Source: Planctomycetota bacterium
GTDB lineage: Bacteria; Planctomycetota; UBA8108; JACQVS01
Length of the DNA: 64,000 nucleotides
NCBI GenBank assembly: GCA_016209605.1
Contig: JACQVS010000160.1
Location: 1-64,000 of the forward strand
Direction: 5' to 3'
In this document: piece by piece, positions 24,630-33,276 of the stretch
Layout: each line of letters opens with the position of its first letter
Numbering within the stretch: the stretch's first letter is position 1
Translations under genes and position numbers: made by a program
Notes under the pieces: model-generated
Told to the model about the DNA's origin: nothing
The model's input: the letters and a program-made list of their open reading frames with translations, nothing else
Databases searched by the model: none

Positions 24630-26513
24630 GTGAGAGCGCTGAGTGAAGACAGAAGGCGGTATGGAATTCAAAGTTTGCTGGCTTTTTTCTTTTTCTTTAT
24701 CAAATTGGCGTTAGCCGGCGGCGAGGAGCCGGCGGGGAAGTGGAGCTGGCCGGTGCCGGCTGAGGTGCCCGGGACATGGTATGAAGCGACCGTACCGGAC
24801 ACGTTGGATCTGGCCGAGCGGGCTGAGATAGCGCTGAACGTTTTAACGGGGGCGTTGGATCCGAATTATAATTATGAGATATTCTTCCATACCACCTTCA
24901 AGGCTCAACCGCCGTTCATGGGTCACGAGTGTACGGGCTTGCCGACGAACAATCCCAAGTTTGCCGAATCGCTGGTAATGATGCGGGAAATGAGCGGGAG
25001 CAATTTCAACCGCGACATCGAAACGCACATGATGGAATACATGGTAACCAAAGCCACCGGTGCCGATGGTCTTTATTATTCCCTTAAGGAAGGTAGACCA
25101 TGGCACGGGGCGGGCGAGGATTTTGCCAATGTGTACGGCAATACGCGTTACCTGCTGGCGATGATAGCCTGGCATCATTTTACGCAAGAGCCGGCTTGGA
25201 AGAGTCGGGTTGATGCGGTGATTAACCGTTTGTCAGCGATCGCTCTTCAAAAAGATGATTATGTGTATTATCCGGTCTCTAACATCGGCGAATGGTTCAG
25301 CTGGGGTCGTCAGACAGGCTGGCTGTCAAAAGATGAGCCGATGACCGGAGCGCCCGGTGAGCATCCGACGGTCCTATACCTGGGACCAGTGTTGCGGGGT
25401 TTGGCCAAGGCGGCGGAAATTACCGACAACCCGAATATTCGCCAGTTGGGTGACCGGCTGGTAAATTTTATCAAAAAGCCCCGACACTGGAACGCGGAGG
25501 TGGAGGCGAAGCATGTGCACGGTCCCAGCCGGGCCCATTGGTGCTACCATTTTCACGGGTGGGTGGCGGCGCTGCGTGGCTTGCTGGATTACGCCATGCT
25601 TACCGGAGATGCTGACTTGAAGGAGTTTGTGCGCGATGGCTACGACTGCGCGCGGAATTATGGTATTCCGCGGATTGGCTGGTTTCCCGAGGTGACCAAC
25701 GAGCAGACCCAATGTGAGTCCTGCTGCATCGCGGATATGGTGGCGTTGCCCATCAAGCTAAATGACGCGGGCGTGGGCGACTATTGGGATGATGTTGAGC
25801 GCTATGTACGTAATCAATTGGTGGAACAGCAGTATATCGATGCGGATTTGTTAAGGAAAGTTTCGCAGGCTGGAGCGGTTCGCAAAGTCAACCGCCCCAG
25901 GGAGACGGACGAGCGGGTGATCGAGCGTAATCTGGGCGGTTTTGCGGGCCGGGCGATGGTCGATCATGATTCCAATCCCTGGAACATGCACTGCTGCACC
26001 GGCAACGGTACGGAGGCGATCTATTATGCCTGGGAGGCGATCACGCGTTTCCACGATGGGGTGGCGCAGGTGAATTTATTGTTGAACCGGGCATCGCCCT
26101 GGATGGATATAGACAGTTATCTCCCCTACGAGGGCCAGGTGGTCTTGAAGAACAAGCAGGCCAGGGCCGTTTCGGTGCGGATTCCCCGTTGGGTGGATAA
26201 GAGCGAGGTGAAGGTCAAGCGCAGCGGCGGCAAGTCAGAGCCGATCTGGTCAGGACCTAACTTGGTGTGTACGGGATTGGGGGCCGATGAGGTGATTACG
26301 ATTACTTTTCCAGTAGAGGAGCGTATCGAAAAGGCGGTGCTTTACGGAACGGAATATACCTTTACATTTCGGGGCAACACGGTGGTGGACGTGAAACCTC
26401 GGTCCCAGCCGGCGGGCAGTTATCCGTTTTATCAGCGAAGCCATATGAGAACCGGCAAGGCGCCAATGAAGACGAAGAAGCGGTTTGTTTCAAAGGTGAT
26501 GTTACCGTGGTAA
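24630..26513 (+). CDS. Secreted GH127-like glycosidase
   Basis: ~627 residues. The chosen start is a GTG at 24630, with AGGAGAT (24615-24621) at ideal spacing; a TTG at 24597 is less likely. The signal peptide follows (LLAFFFFFIKLALAGG). The main part is an alpha/alpha barrel. QCESCCIADM near residue 360 and NMHCCTGNGTEAIYYAWEAI near 451 correspond to the Glu and paired-Cys regions of GH127 (DUF1680) beta-L-arabinofuranosidases, where a zinc-bound Cys is the nucleophile. A C-terminal beta-sandwich follows (VSVRIPRWVD). Spacing around the Cys pairs differs from classical GH127, so it may belong to a sister family. It probably trims arabinose-like sugars from imported or extracellular glycans. 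184 bases of upstream DNA probably hold a promoter. Base composition is lower in GC than its neighbours. Confidence 0.68.
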   Translation: MRALSEDRRRYGIQSLLAFFFFFIKLALAGGEEPAGKWSWPVPAEVPGTWYEATVPDTLDLAERAEIALNVLTGALDPNYNYEIFFHTTFKAQPPFMGHECTGLPTNNPKFAESLVMMREMSGSNFNRDIETHMMEYMVTKATGADGLYYSLKEGRPWHGAGEDFANVYGNTRYLLAMIAWHHFTQEPAWKSRVDAVINRLSAIALQKDDYVYYPVSNIGEWFSWGRQTGWLSKDEPMTGAPGEHPTVLYLGPVLRGLAKAAEITDNPNIRQLGDRLVNFIKKPRHWNAEVEAKHVHGPSRAHWCYHFHGWVAALRGLLDYAMLTGDADLKEFVRDGYDCARNYGIPRIGWFPEVTNEQTQCESCCIADMVALPIKLNDAGVGDYWDDVERYVRNQLVEQQYIDADLLRKVSQAGAVRKVNRPRETDERVIERNLGGFAGRAMVDHDSNPWNMHCCTGNGTEAIYYAWEAITRFHDGVAQVNLLLNRASPWMDIDSYLPYEGQVVLKNKQARAVSVRIPRWVDKSEVKVKRSGGKSEPIWSGPNLVCTGLGADEVITITFPVEERIEKAVLYGTEYTFTFRGNTVVDVKPRSQPAGSYPFYQRSHMRTGKAPMKTKKRFVSKVMLPW

Positions 26514-26556
26514 CAGACTTGACAACCCAACTAATCCCGGTTGAAAATGTCTTGTT

Positions 26557-28566
26557 GTGAAAGGGACTTTGTTAATTAGCTGGATCATCGCGGGGGCGCT
26601 TTTCGGCGCTTCCGCCAGTGGGCAAGCGCCTTCCTTGAGCCACGCCGTCCCCGCCGGGGTCGCGCCGGGCCAGGCCGCCGATGTGACCTTTTTCGGCGGC
26701 AACCTCTCCGGCGCAACCGGGCTCTGGTCCAGCTTCCCGGCGGGAGCTTCGCTTGCTCCGGGGATCGAGAAGAACGGATCCGAGGCTGGAAAGGTCACTT
26801 ACCGGGTGGACGTTCCCGCCTGCGTTCCGGTTGGCTTGGGTGGGGTGCGGGTCGCAACCAGCCAAGGCCTATCGAACCTGCGGCTTTTCATGATCGACGA
26901 CCTGCCCGCAGTCGCCGAAGACGGCCGCAATAAGACCATCGATTCAGCCCAGCGGCTGGTCCTCCCGGTCGCCGTCGACGGGGGCTGCGAGGCCGAAAGC
27001 CGCGACTTCTACAAGTTCACGGCCCGCGCCGGCCAGCGGGTTTCGGTGGAGGCGGTCGCCCGGCGCTTGGGCTCGCCCCTCGATCCCGTGATCCGGCTCC
27101 TGGACTCGGACAGCCGTGAATTGATGTACAGCGATGACGAGGGAGGCCTCAGCGGCGACTGCCGCTACGCCTACAAGTTTTACTCCGATGGCGAATATGT
27201 GATTGAGATCCGAGATGCTTGTTACCAGGGCGGCGGCGATTACCGTTACCGATTGCGCCTGGGAGACTTTCCACTGCCAACTACCGCCTTCCCGCTGGGC
27301 GGGCAGAAGGGAACCACTTGCGAAATTGCCTTTGCCGGCCCCGCAGTGGAAGGGGTGCCGGCCCAAAGGGTGACCCTGCCCGCGGCTGTTGCCGGCGATT
27401 GGATGTCAATCGGTGTGAAGTATCCGAAAGGACAGGGATCGGCGATGGCTGGCCTGGTCGTGAGCGGGCTGCGGGAAGAGATGGAGTCCGAGCCCAATGA
27501 CTCGCCGGAGGCCGGATCACGGGTCAATTTGCCGTGCGCCATCAACGGTCGCTTCGCCGCCCCGAAGGACCGCGACTATTACAGCTTCGAGGCCCAGCGA
27601 GGGCTCCGAGTCCTCATCGCTGGAAAGGCCCGAAGCCTGGGCTCGCCGAGCGATCTCTTCCTGCGACTCTATCGACCCGGCGGCGCGCCAGTCGCCGAGA
27701 CCGAGGACTCGGATACGCAAGAGGGGGCCATCGATTACACCATCCCCGAAGACGGTACCTATCGCTTGATGATCGAGGAGCTCTACAGGCGCGGCGGTCC
27801 AGAGCACGCTTACCGCGTCGAGATCGAACCGTACCGGCAGGGCTTTTTGCTTGCCGTCGATGCGGACAAGTTCGACGCGCCCAGGGGGGGCATCTTCGTG
27901 GCCAAGGTGACCTGCGTCCGGCGGGACTACAATGGCCCTATCGTCCTGTCCGTCGAGGGGGCTGGTGAAGGGCTCGTCCTGGCGAACCACACCATTCTCG
28001 AGGGAAAGAACGAGACCCTCCTCAGCGCGACCTTGCCTTCCGGACTCGAAACGGGTCGAGCCTTCGCCATCGGCATCCTGGGAAGGGCCAAAATTGGCGA
28101 GGGAGAGTTCACGGCCAAGGCCAGCACGCTGGGGGCCCTTCGCAAGGTGCTCCATGGCTTACCATATCCACCGGCCGCGCTTGACGGGGCTATCGGTCTT
28201 GGAATTGGCCCGGTGTTCCCGAGCTTCTTCGAGTTGAGCGTGGCTTCCCAGATAGTCCTCTTGCCGCAGCCGAACGGCAAGACCACGTTCAAGATCATGG
28301 TCAAACGTCTGAACGCCTTCGAGGAGCAAATAACGGTCGCCCTGGACCTGTTGCCGGCCGGAGTGATGGCCGAGTTCAAGCCGATCGAGAAGGGAAAGAG
28401 CGAAACGGACGTTACCTTGAGCGGCTCTGCCGCTCTTGAAGAAGGCGACTACGCGTTCCGGATTACCGGCCGAGGCACTTTCCAAAACCAGCCCCAGCAG
28501 GTGATCCTGGAGAACGTGGTCCTGCGGATTGGAAACGGTAACGACCATGCCCAGAAACGCACGTAA
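26557..28566 (+). CDS. Secreted protein with two pre-peptidase C-terminal (PPC) domains
   Basis: 669 residues from a GTG start, with signal peptide WIIAGALFGASASGQ. An Ig-like N-terminal part (SHAVPAGVAPGQAADVTFFG) precedes two PPC domains (~140-235 and ~310-425); each has a DxYxF phrase (SRDFYKFTARAGQRV and DRDYYSFEAQRGLRV) and a LxVEIEP-type last strand. The rest is beta-rich. Planctomycete genes with this layout usually precede DUF1549 and DUF1501 genes, as here, and are taken to be cell-surface binding proteins. No enzyme motif is seen. The stop overlaps the next gene's ATG by 20 bases, so translation is coupled. Confidence 0.78.
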   Translation: MKGTLLISWIIAGALFGASASGQAPSLSHAVPAGVAPGQAADVTFFGGNLSGATGLWSSFPAGASLAPGIEKNGSEAGKVTYRVDVPACVPVGLGGVRVATSQGLSNLRLFMIDDLPAVAEDGRNKTIDSAQRLVLPVAVDGGCEAESRDFYKFTARAGQRVSVEAVARRLGSPLDPVIRLLDSDSRELMYSDDEGGLSGDCRYAYKFYSDGEYVIEIRDACYQGGGDYRYRLRLGDFPLPTTAFPLGGQKGTTCEIAFAGPAVEGVPAQRVTLPAAVAGDWMSIGVKYPKGQGSAMAGLVVSGLREEMESEPNDSPEAGSRVNLPCAINGRFAAPKDRDYYSFEAQRGLRVLIAGKARSLGSPSDLFLRLYRPGGAPVAETEDSDTQEGAIDYTIPEDGTYRLMIEELYRRGGPEHAYRVEIEPYRQGFLLAVDADKFDAPRGGIFVAKVTCVRRDYNGPIVLSVEGAGEGLVLANHTILEGKNETLLSATLPSGLETGRAFAIGILGRAKIGEGEFTAKASTLGALRKVLHGLPYPPAALDGAIGLGIGPVFPSFFELSVASQIVLLPQPNGKTTFKIMVKRLNAFEEQITVALDLLPAGVMAEFKPIEKGKSETDVTLSGSAALEEGDYAFRITGRGTFQNQPQQVILENVVLRIGNGNDHAQKRT

Positions 28567-31500
28567 GTGGATAGGAAAGCCGGCTCGCTGGCGCCTTCAG
28601 TGGATGCGCGGGCTCGCAGCTTTGGTGCTCGTGGCGAGCTGGATGGCTCTTGGCGGCGCGGAAAGCAAGGAGTCGAAGGGAGAAGGCTCTGCGAAGCCCG
28701 ACTCCAGCCTCACAGAGACACCCGTGAAGATCGAGGTGTATCCCGCTCGAATCGATTTCGACTCTGTTCGGCAGCGAATGCGTCTCGTGGTCACGGGTTT
28801 TTATTCCGATGGAAGCGTGAGGGACCTAAGCCGCGAGGCGTCGTTCGTCTCGAGCGACGAAGACGTGGTGAAATTGGAGCAAGGAGTGGCCCAGCCGGCC
28901 GGAACGAGACGCGTGGGCGAGGTCTTCGATCTTGCGGCCGATTTCAGCGATGGCAACAATCCCAACGGCGTCTGGAGCTATGAGCGCGCCGATGCCGCCG
29001 GGCTGTTGTCAACGCATATGGGCAATTTCGTCCTTGGCGAAAAGGACTTTCCCAACCGAAATCAACCCGGCTGGCAAGCCAGCAACACGGCATTCGTGCC
29101 TGGCCTCGCCAAGGCGCTCGACCCCCTGGCGAACGGCACCTCACACGACCTGCCGAAGGGCTGCATCTTCGGGCACGGGCCGCTCCTGATCCGCTGGCAG
29201 GCGCCGAAGGATGGGGTCATCGACATCCTTGGCAGCGCGTGGATGCCAAGGGACATCAATCGGCCCATGACGCTCAACCTGGTTCAACTGGCAGGCGCCG
29301 GCCACAAACCGACGGTGTTCTTTGACAACGTGGCGCTGCCGGAGCGGGATGCCGACGGCAATGGGATCGAGGAGGGTCCCAATTCGAGCCGTCCCTATTC
29401 TTTCGCCCAGGCTATGGCCGCAGACGGGCGAAGCGCTGGAGACCTGCTGGGATTCTCCGTCAAGGTTGGTGACGAATTGTGCCTATCGGCCCCCAACGGC
29501 GACTTCGTGGGGTTGAACTTCACCGTCGCTTATGTCGAGCGAGAAGCTTCGGACCAGAGCCGCGCCTCGAAGAGCGCGACTGCAACCATAACGGTCAAAG
29601 TCGGGGGGAACGTCCAGGCGGTACCCGTCGAAGTGAGGAAAGAGTATCTGCCCGAACGAGTCTCCTTCAAGTATGGGGCGCTGGCAGCGCTGTCCAAACA
29701 AGGTTGCAACCAAGGCTCGTGTCACGGTTCGCTCAACGGCAAGGGTGGATTCCGATTGTCGCTGAGGGCCTACGATCCTTCCTTCGACCTCGAGAGCTTG
29801 GTCCGCGAGGATCACGGGCGCCGAATAAACCTTTACGAGCCGGAAAACAGCCTGATCCTGCACAAACCGCTGATGGACTTGGCCCACGGCGGAGGCCAGC
29901 AGCTGCGGAAGACCGATCCAGCTTACGAGCTGTTACGGGACTGGATTGCTCAAGGGAGTCAGCCGGATCCTCCTGGCTCTCCCTCGTGCGTGAAGATCGA
30001 GGTGTTCCCCCGCAACCGCATTCTTAGGCTTCACGCGTTCACGCAGCAGCTTCTTGTACTCGCGCATTTCTCCGACGGTTCCGTTCGTGACGTCACGCCG
30101 CTGGCCATCTACACGAGCTCCGACGAAGCGGTGGCCAAGGCGGATCAAGCCGGCCTGGTTGAGGGTTCCGACCGCGGGGAGGTGGCCATTGTGGTCCGGT
30201 TCCTCGATAAGCTGGAGGCGTCACACCTCCTTTTCCTCAAGGATGCCGAAGGTTTCCAATGGAACGCCCCGCCGGAGAACAACTACGTGGACCGGTTGGT
30301 GTACGAGAAGCTCAAGCAATTTCAGATCCTGCCGTCCGACCTTTGTACGGATGGCCAGTTCATCCGGAGGATTTATCTCGACGTTCTGGGCATCCTGCCG
30401 ACGGTCTCCGAAGTGGAGGTGTTCCTCGCGGATCAAGACCCCCGGAAGCGCGATAAGGTGATCGACGCCGTACTCGATCGTCCCGAGTACGCCGCGTATT
30501 GGGCGCTCAAGTGGTGCGACGTGCTGCGGGTGCAAAAGAGGAAGCTAACCGCTCCGGGGGCGTACAAGTTTCACCGTTGGATTGTCGCGGCGCTGCGAGA
30601 CAATCTGCCTTATGGGCAATTCGCCCGAGCGTTGTTGACGGCTCAAGGGAGCACTTTCGAGAATCCGCCCGCCAACTATTATCGCGCTGCAGCGGACACC
30701 AACGATTGCATGGAAACGACTTCTCAACTGTTCTTGGGCATCCGCATGCAGTGCGCGAAATGTCACAATCATCCGTTCGAACGCTGGACGCAGGATAATT
30801 ACTACGGGCTCGCGGCATTCTTCAACCGTGTCCAGAGGAAGCCAGGCAACCTCAACGATGACATGGTCGTCTGGCTTTCGCGGGGAGGAGAAATGACGCA
30901 GCCGAGGACCGGAAAGCAAGTGAAGCCCTGGCTGCCCCTTGCCGGTGAAGTCACCCTTCTGGGCGAGGAGGACCGCCGTGAAGCGCTCGTTCAATGGCTG
31001 GTTCAGCCCGACAACCCATTCTTCGCCAGGATGGAAGTCAACCGCATCTGGGGCCATCTCTTGGGCCGCGGCATCGTTGAGCCGGTAGATGACTTCCGCG
31101 ATTCGAACCCACCCTCAATCGCGGCCTTGCTGGACGCTTTGGCTCAAGACTTCGTCCAGCACGGCTTCGACCGCAAGCACCTCCTTCGAACGATCCTCAA
31201 GAGTCGCACGTACCAGCTGAGCTCGCGGGAAAACAGGTTCAACAAGATGGACGAGAAGTATTTTTCCCACGCCCGTGCGCGCCTCCTGAGCGCTGAGCAG
31301 CTCCTGGACGCGATCTGCCAGGTGACCGGAGTGGAGGAAAAATTCTCGGGATTGCCGCCCGGTTTCCGGACCACGGAGCTGCCGAGCCCGGAGGTCGACC
31401 AGGAGTTTCTCAAGGTCTTCGGCCAGCCGGAGAGGGAGTCGGCTTGCCAGTGCGAACGCTCCAACGAATCCAGCCTTTCCCAGGCTCTGCAGTTGATCAA

Positions 31501-31744
31501 CGGACCTCTCGTACAGGGAAAGTTGCGCCACGAAAAAAATAGGGTGCGGAAACTTGTAGCCGCGGGAAAAGATGATGCTCAGATCATTCAAGACCTTTAC
31601 CTGGTCTCGCTTTGCCGAAAGCCGAGCGAGGCTGAGCTCAAAGACGCTAGGGACCATGTAGTCACGCAAGCGGACCGCATGCGCGGCCTGGAAGACGTCG
31701 AATGGACGCTTTTAAACACGAAGGAATTTCTTTTCCAGCACTAA
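28547..31744 (+). CDS. DUF1549-DUF1553 protein with module inserted into its Big2 domain (pair 3)
   Basis: 1,065 residues from the ATG at 28547 (a TTG at 28529 is an alternative). After the signal segment, a bacterial Ig-like (Big2) domain starts at ~60 (EVYPARIDFDSVRQRMRLVV, VSSDEDVVKLEQG). It is interrupted near residue 125 by ~200 residues beginning VFDLAADFSDGNNPNGVWSY, and what looks like the last Big2 strand (ATATITVKVGG) appears only after them. A CxxxxC heme-like region (GCNQGSCHG, residue ~390) and a second Big2-like domain follow, then DUF1549 with MQCAKCHNHPFERW and DUF1553 with PDNPFFARMEVNRIWGHLLG. The C-terminus is the shorter SL..RKPSEAEL form. The same DLAADFS module is found at the start of the GH36-like gene at 293. 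Confidence 0.85.
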   Translation: MPRNARKWIGKPARWRLQWMRGLAALVLVASWMALGGAESKESKGEGSAKPDSSLTETPVKIEVYPARIDFDSVRQRMRLVVTGFYSDGSVRDLSREASFVSSDEDVVKLEQGVAQPAGTRRVGEVFDLAADFSDGNNPNGVWSYERADAAGLLSTHMGNFVLGEKDFPNRNQPGWQASNTAFVPGLAKALDPLANGTSHDLPKGCIFGHGPLLIRWQAPKDGVIDILGSAWMPRDINRPMTLNLVQLAGAGHKPTVFFDNVALPERDADGNGIEEGPNSSRPYSFAQAMAADGRSAGDLLGFSVKVGDELCLSAPNGDFVGLNFTVAYVEREASDQSRASKSATATITVKVGGNVQAVPVEVRKEYLPERVSFKYGALAALSKQGCNQGSCHGSLNGKGGFRLSLRAYDPSFDLESLVREDHGRRINLYEPENSLILHKPLMDLAHGGGQQLRKTDPAYELLRDWIAQGSQPDPPGSPSCVKIEVFPRNRILRLHAFTQQLLVLAHFSDGSVRDVTPLAIYTSSDEAVAKADQAGLVEGSDRGEVAIVVRFLDKLEASHLLFLKDAEGFQWNAPPENNYVDRLVYEKLKQFQILPSDLCTDGQFIRRIYLDVLGILPTVSEVEVFLADQDPRKRDKVIDAVLDRPEYAAYWALKWCDVLRVQKRKLTAPGAYKFHRWIVAALRDNLPYGQFARALLTAQGSTFENPPANYYRAAADTNDCMETTSQLFLGIRMQCAKCHNHPFERWTQDNYYGLAAFFNRVQRKPGNLNDDMVVWLSRGGEMTQPRTGKQVKPWLPLAGEVTLLGEEDRREALVQWLVQPDNPFFARMEVNRIWGHLLGRGIVEPVDDFRDSNPPSIAALLDALAQDFVQHGFDRKHLLRTILKSRTYQLSSRENRFNKMDEKYFSHARARLLSAEQLLDAICQVTGVEEKFSGLPPGFRTTELPSPEVDQEFLKVFGQPERESACQCERSNESSLSQALQLINGPLVQGKLRHEKNRVRKLVAAGKDDAQIIQDLYLVSLCRKPSEAELKDARDHVVTQADRMRGLEDVEWTLLNTKEFLFQH

Positions 31745-31767
31745 CCAGCTGAGCAAGGGGAACGATC

Positions 31768-33276
31768 ATGAACTCGAGCATCGGAAATCAGGAACGGAGT
31801 GGCTACGGGATCACCCGCCGCAGTTTTCTCCAAAGCGGCAGTCTGGGGCTTGTGGGGCTGAGCGCGGCGAACGCGCTGGCATTGCCCCGGACGCAGGCAG
31901 CGCAGACTTCCGCAGAAGGCTTGCCTGGCTTCGGCCGCGCCAAGTCGGTGGTGGTGCTCTATCTCTACGGAGCCCCGAGCCAGATGGATACCCTCGATCC
32001 GAAACCGGACGCGCCGAGCGAGACCCGCGGCGAGTTCAAGACCATTCCCTCGAGCTTACCCGGCATTCCAGTTTGCGAACACTTGCCGCGCATCGCGAAG
32101 AACCTGCATCGGGTGGCCTTGATCCGCTCGATGACCCACTCATCGAACAACCACTCGGTGTCTGTCGCGCTGTCGGGCTTGCCCAGGTCTGAACCGGTGA
32201 TTGAGGCCAATGGGAAGGATGATCGGCACTGGCCTTATTTCGGCTCGGTCCTCGAGTTTCTATGGAAACGCCAGGGGCTGGACGCGGCGAGCACGGGCAT
32301 TCCGGTCAACCTGATCCTCCCTTGGACGCTGAACGCCAAGTCGGATCCCCGACGCTGGTCTCCCCACGCGGCCTGGCTGGGTCGGGCCTACAACCCGGTG
32401 ATTCCCCAATTCGTCGGGCGGGGCTCGCGAGAGGTGGGCAACCCAGCCAACGTTGGGGGGCAGGCAGGTTTCAGCCGCTTCGACCCCTACGATGGGTTGA
32501 CGCCCGAGAGCACCTTCCGCTTCGAAGGAACCGACTTGCCCGAAGATATCTCCACCTCGCGGCTCATGGCCAGGCGCCAGCTCTTGAAGAAGCTCGACGC
32601 CGAGGGTGGCGAGCTGGTGGGCAGCTCTTCGGAGGCTTTCGACCGCTATCGGGAAGTGGCCTTCAACATGATCACGGACCCCAAGGTGGCCGAGGCTGTG
32701 GATGTGACTCGAGAGCCGCCTCGGGTCCGCGAGCAATACGGGCTCACGCTGTTCGCCCAGGAAGCGCTGGCGGCGCGACGGCTGGTCGAGGCGGGTGTGA
32801 AGGTCGTGACTGCCTTCTGGGATGACTATTCCAACGGCAACCAGGCGTGGGACACCCACAACAACCACTTTCCAAGACTGAAGGGCGGCTTGTGCCCGAT
32901 CTTCGATCGGGTCCTCCCGGCGTTTCTCGACGATATGGAGCAGCGGGGGCTTCTGGAAAAGACGCTGGTGATGGTGATCAGCGAGCACGGCCGGACGCCG
33001 ACCATCAACAAATCTCCTGGCGGTGGCCGCGACCATTGGTCGGGCGCCTACTGGGGGATGTTCTTCGGCGCCGGGATCAAAACCGGCCAGGTGATCGGCG
33101 CCACGGACAAGCAGGGCGGCTATCCTATCAGCGACCCGATCGATCCCAAGGACATCTTGGCCACGATGTACCATCTCCTGGGTTTCGATGCGCTCCAAAC
33201 CGCCATCCCCGACCGCCTGGAGCGGCCGATTCACCTCCTCCCGTATGGAAAGGTGGTCCGTGAATTGCTCGCGTGA
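31768..33276 (+). CDS. DUF1501 sulfatase-like Tat-exported protein (pair 3)
   Basis: 502 residues, 23 bases after the DUF1549 gene, with GAGCAAGGGGAACGATC before the ATG. The N-terminus has GITRRSFLQSGSLGLVGLSA, a twin-arginine signal. LYLYGAPSQMDTLDPKPDAP near residue 70, SNNHSVSVALSG near 130, ARRLVEAGVKVVTAFWDDY near 335 and VISEHGRTPTINKSPGGGRD with H next are the landmarks of the larger DUF1501 subgroup, with the HGRTP and GRDHW metal-ligand segments. The C-terminus is the DPKDILATMYHLLGFD form. Its last 17 bases overlap the next gene. It is the third DUF1501 protein in the window and clearly of a different subgroup from the first two. Confidence 0.9.
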   Translation: MNSSIGNQERSGYGITRRSFLQSGSLGLVGLSAANALALPRTQAAQTSAEGLPGFGRAKSVVVLYLYGAPSQMDTLDPKPDAPSETRGEFKTIPSSLPGIPVCEHLPRIAKNLHRVALIRSMTHSSNNHSVSVALSGLPRSEPVIEANGKDDRHWPYFGSVLEFLWKRQGLDAASTGIPVNLILPWTLNAKSDPRRWSPHAAWLGRAYNPVIPQFVGRGSREVGNPANVGGQAGFSRFDPYDGLTPESTFRFEGTDLPEDISTSRLMARRQLLKKLDAEGGELVGSSSEAFDRYREVAFNMITDPKVAEAVDVTREPPRVREQYGLTLFAQEALAARRLVEAGVKVVTAFWDDYSNGNQAWDTHNNHFPRLKGGLCPIFDRVLPAFLDDMEQRGLLEKTLVMVISEHGRTPTINKSPGGGRDHWSGAYWGMFFGAGIKTGQVIGATDKQGGYPISDPIDPKDILATMYHLLGFDALQTAIPDRLERPIHLLPYGKVVRELLA

